Below are positions 1-10,980 of a stretch of DNA of 64,000 nucleotides, in pieces (the stretch's first letter is position 1; each line of letters begins with the position of its first letter). Position numbers and translations under genes: made by a program. Source of the DNA: Bacteroidota bacterium (GTDB lineage: Bacteria; Bacteroidota; Bacteroidia; J057; JADKCL01); assembly GCA_016718825.1 (NCBI GenBank), contig JADKCL010000029.1, positions 1-64,000 of the forward strand. The letters are read 5' to 3'. Under the pieces are notes generated by a model, which saw only the letters and a list, made by a program, of their open reading frames with translations, ran no database searches and was not told where the DNA came from.

Positions 1-984
1 AAGACCCTTCACGTAGTTGGTGCTGTCCATTGCACTCCTCGGTCGGGTGGTAGAATCAGCTTTCCTTTCAGGGGTAAATCCGTTGCGAAAGTGCCATGCC
101 TTGGCAGCGCAGACACCGCACCCCTTAGCCTCCACCGTGTGGCTCAGGTGGAAGCCCCACTACCTTGTGCGAATAGGCAACGGTGACTCGAACAGTACAG
201 AAAACCACCCTTCGTTCGAATGTAGGTGATGTCGCAGACCCAAACCTGCTCGGCTTCCGTAATTCCTAGATTTTCAAGGGGATAAGGCCACTTTCGATAA
301 TGATGGCGGGGAGTTGGTCGTGCGCGTGTTTGCGTTTAGGGCGCACCCAGCATACCGCGCTCGCGCAGCAAATCGAGCAGTTTGTCCCGACCACAATGTT
401 AGGCCGCGATCCTCCAACTCGGTCCCATCATGTCTAAAGTGTCCGCACCGAACCGACCATTCTGCGCTGATTCTTGACCAACTCGACGATTTCGTCCTCC
501 CGCATCCTGCAGTCGTCGAAATGCCAACCATGGTCATGCCCAGCCTGCAGCTTTGAATACCCAAACAGTTCACAAAAGCCGCTTAATGCTCGCTTTTTTT
601 GCGGCGAGGCAATCATCCTTCTGGACTGTTTTAAAAGGCCGAGACTCTTTCTAATTGGCACCACCAGTTCCTCTTCAGCTACGTCAATCATCGTTGAATA
701 CGCCAGACTGCGAAGACGCTCGTCCTCAAGCCAGCCTCTCCAGTTCCCTTGATGCGAAGGTCCTTAGGCGTCAGCATCGCTTTTCCTGATCGGTCAAAGT
801 GGCCAAAATTGAATCGGAAGAACAAATTTCAGCCATTTTTCCGAAATGTAACCACCCATTCCTTTGCGGTGTCACGCCCCTTGAGACCATGTTTCTCAGC
901 GACCTGCAAATAGCTAAGGTCACCCTTCTCATAGTCCATCGCCCACTTGTTGGCGAAATGAATGGCGTACTTGCTCAGCCCCAT
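1..984 (-). pseudogene. Decayed IS3-family transposase (OrfA + OrfB remnants), runs off left edge
   Basis: Read leftwards from an ATG at 984, the first frame gives an OrfA-like helix-turn-helix start (MGLSKYAIHF, then LQVAEKHGLKG). The frame then breaks several times. Further left come OrfB pieces: EIVELVKNQRR, then AEQVWVCDITYIRTK with the first catalytic aspartate of the DDE core (D of DITY, codons at about 222-233), and DRGVQ with the second aspartate at about 27-47. The third catalytic residue would lie outside the window. Motif order is that of IS3-family elements with two overlapping frames. Multiple frameshifts and stops mean no intact transposase can be made. No terminal inverted repeat could be recognised between 985 and 1146. 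Confidence 0.75.
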
Positions 985-1146
985 CTGATGTTTTCCCGCC
1001 CCTTGCATAACTCTTACAACATTTGTGTAAAGCTATTTCAGGACAATTCCCATGGGTTGAATCCCTTCAATAAGATGGGTGTACTACCCTTGGAGCTGCA
1101 ACACAAACATAGAAAATGAACACCGATTCCGTCCTTTGTCGTTTCG

Positions 1147-4100
1147 TTAATGTTCTATCACCAATTTCCGCGTCTGTATCTCACCTTCCACTTCTACACG
1201 AATGAAATAGATCCCAGCGCTCAGGCCAGAAGTTTCGATGAAGGTTTCGTTCTTTCCTGTAGCCATCGCTACTTGACTCGCTTTATGTTTCAGCACCCTT
1301 CCATGAAGATCGACCACGACGGCATCTACCACGGCAGGGAACCTAAGGTTTACTTGCAAAACAGCTTGCCGGTCCGCGGGCACGGGATACACCTGCCACC
1401 CCGCCAATGGCCACGCTCCTTGTGCTTCATTCACTGCATCGTAAATCAAAATGGAATCCCCCAGCGCCGAGAGCAGGATCGGATCAAAATCCTGATCGAC
1501 AGCGACTGCATTCAACAGCCTTACCGGCACATACCCCAAGGTGGCAGTGAGCGGATACACCACCGCAGGTAGGAAGCCTACGCGCATCACGGAGCCAGCG
1601 CCGTTATGCCCGATACGATCCATGCGGCTGATTCCAATGTGCCAATCTGATCCCGAGGACTCGGGGTATGTCAATGTCAGCAGGTCGGGAATCCCATTCC
1701 CCAAAAACGAAACCGGAAACCGTCCATAGATCGTCCCTGGGGTCACCTGTTGCGCGTCGATTTGCAGGCTGAATGCAACGCCATGGCCTATGTTGACAGG
1801 GTTGCCGTTGTCTCCCCAATGCACTTGGAAAAACACGGTGTCGCCGGCAGGGAATGAATCCTGCTCCGGCACGACAAACAGCGGAATCCCTGCTGTCACA
1901 CCCGTTCCCTTGTTGTGCGTAAGGCCATAATGGATCGAAATCAGGGTGGTATCCATGAAATTGACCGTGCCATTTCCGTCACAATCCGGGTGCTTGTGGT
2001 TTACCAAACTCGGCAGTGCCGTCGACCAGTCGGGTGCGGGCTGTCCGTACCAAGATGGACTTGCTCCGGGACGTAGGACCATTGAAACCGAATCCATAGC
2101 CTATGGCCAGCAAATCCTGGTTGTCGGCAATGCCATCGTGGTTCGCGTCGCCGGGCCATACACAGTCGGGATTCAAGGAAAGGCTCATCGTGTCCGAGCC
2201 CACACAGCCATTGGCATCGGTGGCTTGCAGCCAATAGGTCCCCGCAGCCGCAGCCGCAATGCTCGATCCCGTGCCGGCATTGCTCCAAAGGTAGGCTGTC
2301 ATTCCTCCGGGGCCACTGATCATCCATGTGGTGTCGGGGCAAAAAGAGGTGTCAGGCCCGATGCTGAAGGTATTGGCGGGGAAAACACTGAGGCTGCTCG
2401 ATGCGGTGGCGGTACAGCCATTGGCGTCGGTGACAGTTACAGAATAGGTACCAGCGACGGTCACCGTGATCGCACTCGTGGTGGCATTCGTGTTCCAAAG
2501 ATAGCTCGCGAAGCCAGGCGTGGCAGTGAAGGTTGCATTCGTCCCCGAGCAAATCGTCTGGTTAGGACCGATGGATGCTGCTGGAGCGGTGTTGACGGTG
2601 AGTGTTGCAGATGCGGTCGACGTGCACCCGTTGGCAGCTGTGGCAGTGACCGAATAGGTTCCCGCAGTCGAAACCGTGATGGAATTTGTCGTCGCGCCAT
2701 TGCTCCAGAGGTAACTGGCGAAGCCGGATGTTGCGGTGAAGGACGCTGTGGATCCCGAGCAAATTGTCTGATTCGGACCGATGGATGCTGCTGGAGCGGT
2801 GTTGACGGTGAGTGTCGCTGAGGCGGTCGACGTGCAGCCGTTGGCATGTGTGGCAGTGACCGAATACGTTCCCGCAGTCGAAACCGTGATGGAATTTGTC
2901 GTCGCGCCATTGCTCCAGAGGTAGGAATTGAAGCCGGATGTTGCCGTGAAGGTCGCGGTGGATCCCGGGCAAATTGTCTGATTGGGACCGATGGATGCTG
3001 CTGGAGCGGTGTTGACGGTGAGTGTCGCAGATGCGGTCGACGTGCACCCGTTGGCAGCTGTGGCAGTGACCGAATAGGTTCCCGCAGTCGAAACCGTGAT
3101 GGAATTTGTCGTCGCGCCATTGCTCCAGAGGTAGGAACTGAAACCGGATGATGCTGTGAAGGTTGCAGTCGTCCCCGAGCAAATCGTCTGGTTGGGGCCG
3201 ATGGAGACTGCTGGCGCGTTGTTGACCGTGAGTGTCGCAGATGCGGTCGACGTGCACCCGTTGGCAGCTGTGGCAGTGACCGAATAGGTTCCCGCAGTCG
3301 AAACCGTGATGGAATTTGTCGTCGCGCCATTGCTCCAGAGGTAGGAATTGAAGCCGGATGTTGCCGTGAAGGTCGCTGTGGATCCCGAGCAAATTGTCTG
3401 ATTAGGCCCGATGGATGCTGCTGGAGCGGTGTTGACCGTGAGTGTCGCAGATGCCGTCGACGTGCAGCCGTTGGCATGTGTGGCAGTGACCGAATAGGTT
3501 CCCGCAGTCGAAACCGTGATGGAACTTGTCGTCGCACCATTGCTCCAGAGGTAATTGGCGAAGCCGGATGTTGCGGTGAAGGACGCTGTGGATCCCGAGC
3601 AAATTGTCTGATTAGGCCCGATGGATGCTGCTGGCGCGGTGTTGACCGTGAGTGTCGCAGATGCCGTCGACGTGCAACCGTTGGCAGCTGTGGCAGTGAC
3701 CGAAAAGGTTCCCGCAGTCGAAACCGTGATGGAATTTGTCGTCGCGCCATTGCTCCAGAGGTAGGACGCGAAGCCGGATGTTGCCGTGAAGGTCGCGGTG
3801 GACCCAGTGCATATTGTCTGATTCGGCCCGATCGAAAGCGCAGGAGTAGGGAAATTGCTGAGATTCACGGTATCTCTGGCAATGCATCCCGCACTATTGG
3901 TGACCGTAACCGCGTAATTTCCTGGCGTGGAAACGGTGATCGTATTCGATGTGTTGCCATTGCTCCAAGCATAGCTGGTATAGCCGCCGATAATGCTGAA
4001 GGTGGCAGTGGCACCTGGGCAACGTACTTGGTCTGCACCCAATGAAACGGTGAATGGCACAACGGTAGCGGTTGCTGTATCCGTGAAGAAGCAGCCATTG

Positions 4101-7100
4101 GTTGTTTGCTGGGCAATTAGGCTGATGGTTCCAGGCGCATTCATTGTGGTGGAGGCGGTGGTGGCACCATTGCTCCAGAGGTACTGCCCATAGCCCGGCG
4201 CAGCTGAGATGGCTGTCAATCCGGGAGTACAAACGGTTACATTGGACAGCAAAGCGGGAGCGTAAGCAGCCTGGTTGATCGTTCCGCCAGCAACCGTGAT
4301 GGTCTGGCTAGCGGTGCGCGATCCGCATCCGTCGGATGATGTGAGCGAAATCGTCGTACTTCCGCAGGGCAGCGTGACCGTAACGGAACCTCCGGTGACG
4401 CAGGACATTCCGGGAATCGTCCATGTCAGATTTGCACCCGGTGAGGAGTTCGATGTGAGGGTTACGGTGTTGCCAGAGACCGCGTAGGTGAATCCTGCAA
4501 ACAATGACGAGACGCAAGGCGAAACGCATTGGATGCTTCCGGTGCCGGATATCGGGTTAGGGTTGACGCCCCAAGAGAGCAGGGTGCCATAAGGCATGAA
4601 GCTGAAGTTGCCCAACCCCATGCTGGTTGCCGGATTTGAAGTATATGTGGGGTCAGGCTGAAAAGAATAGGACAAGCTGGATGTCGGGAGCTGGCATTGC
4701 GTGTTGGATCTGAATTTGTGCAGGGACAGGCTGGTGTTGCTGATGCCTGCACAAAAGTATGCCCCGCTGGGGAGTAGGCTGGCAGCGAGGTATTCATCCT
4801 TCACCGGCGCCGTGCCATAGGCTGCCAATGTGGGATTGATATTCGAGGCGGTGATGTCCAAGATCATCAGGTCTCGCGTATCCGTGTAGTTGAATCCAGA
4901 GATTCCCATCGAGCCAAATAGACGCAAGTTCCCGTCGGGCTTTAACACCATCTTGGACGGTGAAATCCTCAGATATGGAAACTGCCCACCGATCCCGCGG
5001 TCGGCATCGTAACGCATATTGGTACAGGCATGGGTTTGGGTGTTGAATTTGCCGATCGCGACGGAGTAGTTCCAATTGCCTTGAGAATTGTAGTCCACCG
5101 CAGCTGCGTAGAAGATATTCCCATTGCAGTCCATTTGCACGGCGTCCCGTTCGAAATAGGACGAAGATGCGGGGCTGTAATCGTACATCGACACATTATA
5201 TCCGCTGGTCACTGCCCCATTTTGCCCCAATCGGATGAACCACATATGATCGGACCAAAATTGATTGCGGGCAACCAACCAATAGCTGCTATCAGGAGCT
5301 TGGAAGCCTGCAATTCCACGAAAAAAGCTGTCATAACCCGTCCATTGCACCTGAAGGTTGGCATCGAGCTTTACATACCGAGACTGCGTTCTGCTACACA
5401 GGAAGTACCCGCCATAGCGGAGCTTGTTCACTGAAATATAGGGAAAGCCTCCATCGACGGCTTGGTGACGCAACACATTTCCGGCTTGGTCCACTTCCAT
5501 CCAAAACTCAGTCATATAGGCCACCCCGGCTTGCGTGGTTCCGCCGACAACCAGAAAGTTTCCGTTGGGCATATCCACGACATCGTTCAGCTGATAGTTT
5601 GCTGTCGGAAAAGTCTTGGTCCACAGCACGGTTCCGACCGTGTCCACAAGCAGCACGAATGCCCCTTGGCTGCTTGCGCCTACGACCAAACTGTTCCCGT
5701 TTGCAGCGGAGGCGGTCCCCATCGGCGTCGTGGTGCCGAGGAAACTCACGTCCTCACGATAATAGGAATTGCTATTTGCCACCAAGGTGACTGCATGACA
5801 AACCGTACTGGAGCCGCAACTGTTGCTCACGGTTTGGCAAATGTTATAGGTACCGGGTGCTGCATAAGTATGAGTCGTGACCGGCCCGTTGATGATGGTA
5901 CCGTCCCCGAAATTCCAGCTTTGACTCGTCGCATTGATGCTCTGATTCACCACTGTCGCCGTGGCACCGCCCAATGTCACCGAAAAACCTGGGGTAGGCA
6001 CGCCCGAGAAGACATTCACATTGGAATAAATCGTATCCCTGCAGAAGCCACTGCTGAAAATCAAACTGATCGCGTAGTTGCCTGCCGCAGTTGGCGTCCA
6101 ATGCAGGGTGTCTCCAGTGGCTGCGGTTGTACCATTCACGAGCCATCGCAGGCTGTCAAAGACAATGTGCGTGTTTTCATAGAAAGTGGTCAGTGATCCC
6201 ACGCAGGAACTGGTGGGTCCCGCGATTTGGGCAGTCTGGCAGGGATTCACTTGGAGGCTGAAGGTGTCGGCTCCGCAACTGTTGGTGGCGACAAGCTGGG
6301 CGGTAAATGGACCAGCCGAGGCATAATGATGCAGTGGATCGGGAGATGACCCAAAGGTGCCGTCCCCGAAATCGTATTGAAGCGTGTAGTAGCCAAAGAC
6401 TTCATCTGAAAACTGCACGTTTCCACCGCCCAGGGCCTGGGCGGAGAACGTGACGCAGGGTTTGTGGCAGGTGTATTGAGGCATTCCTTGTCCAGGGCCA
6501 TTCCCGGGAGAAAAAAGCGACAACGTGTCTGGTAGAAACGTAACAGGAAACGGCGTGGTGGTGGGAAGACCAGCAAGCGATGCGGAAGGGAGATAAGGAA
6601 CGCTGTTCGCAACGAGTCCATTGGGTAGCGGGTTCCCACCGCAAGTGGTGCGGATGTTGTATCCTCCAAAGAGCTGGACGGACTCCGAGGTATGGCTGAT
6701 ACCGAAACCACAATCGCCCTCCAATTCGACTGCCAAGGCATCGCCGAACGGCGTGCTTTGCAAACTGGAAAGAGCGGTCTCGGCCTGAGATGGGCCTCGA
6801 TAATGCTGATGCCCATCAATGTTTCCATCAGTATCCATCAGCAATGCAGAAATGAATTGCATTCGCTGATATCCATTGCAACCCATACCGCAGAAGTCCT
6901 TGCCATTGGCAAATACCATCAGATCATTGCTGCCGGGCATTGCTACAGCCTCCAGCATCGTCACCTCAAACCCACATAAGCCAAATGGCGGTACTTTGAC
7001 CGATTTACTCCACCACAGGTTCAAGTTGCTGTCCAGTCGTACCACAAAGGCTGTATCATGACGAAAACTCAAGGCAGCCAATCCATGATCTTGATAAACG

Positions 7101-7786
7101 GCATACCGGTCAGGAGCGTTTTGGATCACCTTGAGCACATTTCCATTGGCATCCAATACGCAGATTTGCGATCCGACCTCCACGTACATCCGCTGGTCTA
7201 TGCCCCACTTTGCGCCTTTCAGTGTGCCGTTCAAGCCGATTCTCTTCTGGAAATCAGGCGTATATCCCGTGCTGAAGCGCATCAATCCGAATCCTGGCGA
7301 GCCATCTGTGTAAGTAGCAAAGACATGTCCGCTCGTATCCGCGACAAGGGCTTTCACTTCCAAGCCCATCATTTTGAATTGCGTGAAAACAGTGCCTTGC
7401 TCAGAAAAAACGGAGAATCGGGAGACTGCGGCATCGGAGCCTACAAGCCAAACCTTCCGATCCTTGTTGATCACAGCATAAGGCAGCGCAGTCGATGAAG
7501 CGAAATTGGGCCATAGTCCAAGAATCGTGTTGAATTGCGGATCCAAAACAGCAATTGGCCATTGAAATTGACCATGTGCACTCGTTACAATGTGTCGGTC
7601 CATCCCCATCGCAGCATTCGAAGTCACGACACCGGCAAATTCTCCCCAGATGTAGTAGCTTCGCCCCGATCCATGCGGAAAGTTGGGGGGTGAGGCAACC
7701 TGTCCCGGTAATAAGTTGGCAATGCCGATCAGGAGAAAGATCGACAAGAACAACAAACCAAAGCTTGTACTGGGCAACTTCATCAC
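1147..7786 (-). CDS. Giant secreted PKD/Ig-repeat protein with dockerin-like module and T9SS sorting domain (one frameshift)
   Basis: About 2,212 residues if one extra base near 2074 is ignored. The start at 7786 gives a signal peptide with hydrophobic core LLFLSIFLLIGIANLL. Then come a beta-propeller-like region (to about residue 440), two PKD domains (YDFGDGTF near residue 480 and WNFGDGT near 630), a second propeller-like region, and a run of Ig-like repeats with the core SYLWSNGATT (about residues 1150-1880). After these sit two calcium-loop segments, DANHDGIADNQDL and DCDGNGTVNFMD, and a C-terminal T9SS type A sorting domain (VYPVPADRQAV to RKLVIEH). The frame breaks exactly between the two calcium loops, and both halves of the module are present, so the two frames belong to one gene. 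Likely a cell-surface or released adhesin or structural protein exported by T9SS; substrate unknown. Confidence 0.8.
2361..3850 (-). repeat. 210-bp tandem coding repeats (70-residue Ig-like units)
   Basis: Inside the giant secreted protein the same DNA block recurs with an exact 210-bp period. The anchor atggatgctg and its variants start at 2571, 2781, 2991, 3201, 3411 and 3621, with a diverged one at 3831. Each unit codes for 70 residues: SIGPNQTICSGST, then SYLWSNGATT, then TYSVTATAANGCTST. The units differ by only a few bases each, whereas Ig-like units further upstream in the gene are much more diverged. This implies recent expansion or gene conversion. Confidence 0.9.
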
Positions 7787-8028
7787 GGAACAAATTCAAA
7801 TTCAAAACTGACGGCAAATCAAGCCATTGCTGGGACCATTTTCTGCGTCAACGTGAAGATAGAAGATTTTGCCGAAATAATTGAGTAAGCTTTCTCCGCG
7901 CTTCATTCTGAGGCAACAATGAATATCGATGAAGCCCGAAGTGGGAGTATTCTAATTCGCGTTTTCGATGAGCAAAAATTCGATAATTCCGAACGCGCAC
8001 TCCACCCTCACACGCGCCGCCAGGCGCC

Positions 8029-8243
8029 CTAAGCATCCACTTTCTGCACCACAGCCAGCCTACCCCGGTCCTCCTTTGAAAGTAGCCACTGCATGCCGTC
8101 GGTCAATTCTGCCATATTTCCGATATCGACCGCCGTCTTTTCACCGCCTTTCGTCAGGGTCAAATCGGGCATCCGTTGATTCAACAAGATCCATTTGCGT
8201 AGGTGGAAATTGAAGTAGCCGATCGGTTTATGAATTAGGAAGA
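8029..8243 (-). pseudogene. Remnant of a TerY-P-type kinase C-terminal domain
   Basis: On the minus strand this stretch codes for a 66-residue segment starting KPIGYFNFH and ending VVQKVDA followed by a stop. It matches the last 66 residues of the kinase at 12026-13527 (KPVGYFNFH to VVQMVDA) at roughly two thirds identity, including NQRMPDLTL and GRLAVVQ. Nothing resembling a kinase domain lies upstream, so this is an orphan tail. It suggests that a second, diverged copy of the kinase once stood here, or that a duplicated 3' end was inserted. Confidence 0.7.
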
Positions 8244-8273
8244 GGAAACAACTCCATCGCGATTGGTTGCCTA

Positions 8274-8475
8274 CGGCTTTTTCGGCGCCTTGTCTGCACG
8301 GTTGGTGAATTGCTTGTAAATGATCTGCGGAATCTTGAACGGGCTCATCGACATGGAAGTCGCCTCCAAATTCTGGAAACTCCCATCCCGCCAATTCGGG
8401 GACAGCGCGTAGCGCTCCAAAAGCTCCTGCGTGATTTTCCCTCCGAATTGTATCCTGCTCACCACGTTTTTGGAT
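8274..8475 (-). pseudogene. N-terminal fragment of an MBL-fold metallohydrolase (copy 1)
   Basis: Minus-strand frame reading VSRIQFGGKITQELLERY, then SPNWRDGSFQNLEAT, then IIYKQFTNRADKAPKKP and a stop. The pattern of 'G+xxxxxLE+...SPNxxDGxFxNLxxT' followed by a basic 'P+xPLP'-like stretch is what I associate with the extreme N-terminus of NAPE-PLD/UlaG-type MBL-fold hydrolases. The metal-binding HxHxDH core is absent, so only the leader survives. The same fragment occurs again near 10149-10309. Confidence 0.5.
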
Positions 8476-8510
8476 TTTGGGAGGATAACTTGGTGGGGGT
8501 GGGATTGTTT
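8350..8510. repeat. 161-bp direct repeat, copy 1
   Basis: Identical to 10149-10309 at 159 of 161 positions (differences at 8369 and 8439), in the same orientation and 1,799 bp apart. Both differences are silent in the minus-strand MBL-like reading frame. The pair brackets the membrane-thioredoxin gene at 8660-9823. Confidence 0.9.
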
Positions 8511-8659
8511 TTGATGGGATGGGTTTCGAATGCTCTTTGTGCGTAATAAAGCGAGCGAATCGGCTTAGCGGATATTTCTTCGGAAAAGAACGTTGATTCC
8601 ACGAGACATCTTTTTTATCTTTTGCGTTACGTTGCCTATATTGTCGTTACAATAATTGA

Positions 8660-9823
8660 ATGCTACGGACTTCGCTTCATTCGATCGGTGCGACTATAGG
8701 TTTTTACCTGACCTGCCGCTTTTTCCATGCGGACCTTGTTCTATGGATGGTTTTTTCCTTGGGAATTCTCTCTGGGTTGGCTGCAAAACCTATTGAGAAA
8801 AACCGGATTCGTCCTTTGCTGCTCTTTTTGATCAGCTCGACAGCGATTTCGTTTTTGATTTCAATTGTGGACCCAATGACGTGGATTCACTTCCCATTCT
8901 TGCCCGCTTCGGCATTTATTACTGCCACTTTTGTTTTGGGAATTGAATTCAAACGTAATCCTCAAATCGCCTCTATCCGCAATAGCGAGCTCATTCTGTA
9001 TGCCCTTCTGATTTTTGTGGGACCCTTGGCTTTCAGTGCTTCCGATAGATTCGAAGACGGAATGTGGGCGAAAATGGTGCTTTATTTGGGTTTTGGGATT
9101 CTTTTCGCGCGGAAGGGTGTTCCTTGGTTGCGCGCTCAATGGCTGCTTGCGCCCTTGATACTCTTATATGTTGTGGCGTTCTTCCCTTCCGATGACCCTT
9201 TTATTTGGATAGTCCTTTTGCTGCAGCCTACCATTGCTGTTATATGCTTCAATTTAGGATATTGGTTCATTCAACGCGATGCGATCGTCAAAGTACTTTC
9301 ATCCGGGTTGATGTTGCTGATCGTGTTGCTGTACGTGATATTCATTCCCAAAATCATGTTTGACCAATCTTGGATTGAGGTCAATCAAAAACTACCGGAA
9401 TTTTCACTTTCAAGGATCGATGGCAATACGATTGGCACGCGTGATGTTCAGGGAAAGGTGGTTTGGATGAGCTTTTTCAGTACAACTTGCCGACCATGTT
9501 TGGATGAAATGGCGCATACTCAAACAATTGCCAGACAATATTCGAATAACCGATCGGTAACGTTCCTTGCCGTTGCAAGCTCTCAATTTGACTCTTTTGA
9601 GAAATTTACCAACGCCAAACAATTTCATGAATTCGGTTTCGTGGTCGGATTTGAAATGGAACCTACACTTGCATCCGCGTATGCGCCTGAAGGCGTTCCC
9701 GTTGGAATTTTGGTGGACAGATCGGGAACAGTCGTTGCAAAAAAGACAGGTTTCTTTGCCAAGGATGGCATTCGTTTCGAAAATAAGCTTTCGCAGGCGA
9801 TTGAAAAATTGCTGAGGGAATAA
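8660..9823 (+). CDS. Polytopic membrane protein with C-terminal TlpA/ResA-type thioredoxin domain
   Basis: 387 residues. The first ~240 form about eight hydrophobic segments (for example LYALLIFVGPLAF and LLIVLLYVIFIP). The last ~140 are a thioredoxin-like fold of the TlpA/ResA type: entry KLPEFSLSRIDG, the redox motif TTCRPC with both cysteines, and the loop VPVGILVDRSG with the conserved proline. By analogy with the family, the domain probably faces the periplasm and acts as a disulfide reductase or oxidoreductase. The fusion to a long membrane region resembles DoxX/MauE-like or DsbD-like arrangements, but the membrane half was not recognised. The gene looks more AT-rich than its surroundings and is bracketed by 161-bp direct repeats, which suggests insertion of a module. 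Confidence 0.75.
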   Translation: MLRTSLHSIGATIGFYLTCRFFHADLVLWMVFSLGILSGLAAKPIEKNRIRPLLLFLISSTAISFLISIVDPMTWIHFPFLPASAFITATFVLGIEFKRNPQIASIRNSELILYALLIFVGPLAFSASDRFEDGMWAKMVLYLGFGILFARKGVPWLRAQWLLAPLILLYVVAFFPSDDPFIWIVLLLQPTIAVICFNLGYWFIQRDAIVKVLSSGLMLLIVLLYVIFIPKIMFDQSWIEVNQKLPEFSLSRIDGNTIGTRDVQGKVVWMSFFSTTCRPCLDEMAHTQTIARQYSNNRSVTFLAVASSQFDSFEKFTNAKQFHEFGFVVGFEMEPTLASAYAPEGVPVGILVDRSGTVVAKKTGFFAKDGIRFENKLSQAIEKLLRE

Positions 9824-9944
9824 TTTCCCTTTTGGAAGGTCAATGAGGCTTGATGCAACTGCGAACCAATACGTTGCTTGTTGGGTTCTGCAAAATGAAT
9901 CAAGTATATACATTACCTTCACACCCTCAACCCACGCAGAGAAG

Positions 9945-10211
9945 ATGAGTACCCACCCTCCGGTTTCCAAACAGCGCAAATGGGCAAAGCGGGCCTATTG
10001 GTCGGTGGTGCTCGTTGGTTTTGTTTGGCTTTGTTTGCTCCTGACGAATGAAGTCTTTTACGCGAGGGTTTTGCCGGCGTCGAGCGATTCCTTTCTTTGG
10101 CGCGGCGGATGGGACAGCGACAAGCATCTCACGTTGAATGGTCGCGTGGACATGGAAGTCGCCTCCAGATTCTGGAAACTCCCATCCCGCCAATTCGGGG
10201 ACAGCGCGTAG
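9945..10211 (+). CDS. Small hypothetical membrane-anchored protein, possibly truncated by the repeat
   Basis: 88 residues from ATG 9945: a basic N-terminus (SKQRKWAKRAYW) followed by one membrane segment (VVLVGFVWLCLLL). The last 20 or so codons run into the 161-bp repeat, whose own coding sense is on the other strand. The C-terminus MEVASRFWKLPSRQFGDSA is therefore probably not native. Either a real small gene lost its end when the repeat inserted, or the frame is fortuitous. No family recognised. Confidence 0.3.
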   Translation: MSTHPPVSKQRKWAKRAYWSVVLVGFVWLCLLLTNEVFYARVLPASSDSFLWRGGWDSDKHLTLNGRVDMEVASRFWKLPSRQFGDSA

Positions 10212-10309
10212 CGCTCCAAAAGCTCCTGCGTGATTTTTCCTCCGAATTGTATCCTGCTCACCACGTTTTTGGATTTTGGGAGGATAACTTGGTGGGGGTG
10301 GGATTGTTT
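10149..10309. repeat. 161-bp direct repeat, copy 2 (second MBL N-terminal fragment, minus sense)
   Basis: Second copy of the block at 8350-8510. On the minus strand it again reads VSRIQFGGKITQELLERY and DGSFQNLEATSMS. The frame then diverges into unrelated sequence, whereas copy 1 keeps about 20 more MBL-like residues. Copy 2 is thus the shorter fragment of the same gene start. Confidence 0.85.
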
Positions 10310-10365
10310 GTTTTGGTTTATCTTGCAAGTGTCGTATGATTTAGTGGCCTCAATGAAGAAAATCA

Positions 10366-10980
10366 ATGGGAAATAAGCACGAATACTATTTTGACGATCC
10401 AGAAATTGGGATCGACCGTGAAACGAGTCATCCCAAGTACAATGCGATCATCCATGATCAATTCTATTTTGACTGTCTGGACGAGTTTTCACCTTTTGGG
10501 AACGACGAGGGTGCAGAAACCTTGATGGCGCTCAACGAATGGTTTAATGAAAAATCCGAGGACGAAGATGTGGTTGATTGGATGCTGGATCGGATCGATG
10601 GGTATGGATTTCCGTTCCAAGCAGATATTGCATCAATGCTTCAAGATTCGAGGACCATTAACGAAGTTCATGAAGAGGATGATAACTTCTTCCTTTGCAT
10701 GGATGAAACGATCATTGCAACTGCATTCGGACAATATAAAATTTCGGGACTGATTGACGAGGAACTCAAGAAAGTTGGACTGATTGCCATTGATCGACAA
10801 ATCTTGCTAAGCCGGCAAGATCTGCAAAATGGAGGATTGGACTTACGTAAATTGTACAAAGTTGTCGATCAGGAAAGTACACGGCCAGACGCAAACGGCA
10901 GTACAAGTCACCTCACGCATAAATATTTGGAGCGTCTAGGGATCATGAAGAGAGACCTACAGAAATTTGAGGTGGGATGA
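10366..10980 (+). CDS. Uncharacterised YfeS-like acidic protein
   Basis: 204 residues, soluble, acidic. The block HPKYNAIIHDQFYFD followed by DEFSPFGNDEGAETL, and a later TIIATAFGQYKISG, follows the pattern I recall for the YfeS family of E. coli (HP...FYWxxxDExxPFGSDEG, later TIIATGFGQ). That family has no established function, so none is assigned here. The frame is complete with an ATG start and TGA stop. Immediately after the stop, in the same frame, lies a winged-helix remnant that belongs to another gene. Confidence 0.6.
   Translation: MGNKHEYYFDDPEIGIDRETSHPKYNAIIHDQFYFDCLDEFSPFGNDEGAETLMALNEWFNEKSEDEDVVDWMLDRIDGYGFPFQADIASMLQDSRTINEVHEEDDNFFLCMDETIIATAFGQYKISGLIDEELKKVGLIAIDRQILLSRQDLQNGGLDLRKLYKVVDQESTRPDANGSTSHLTHKYLERLGIMKRDLQKFEVG

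Noticed and set aside
2461..3750. 429-codon open frame within the repeat array, in another minus-strand frame, and several long plus-strand frames opposite the giant gene
   Set aside because: They arise from the 210-bp periodic sequence, which keeps all frames open or closed in every unit; composition is Arg/Pro- or Cys/His-rich and lacks any signal or domain.
2361..3850. Regular repeats considered as a CRISPR array
   Set aside because: Units are 210 bp, entirely coding and continuous without unique spacers.
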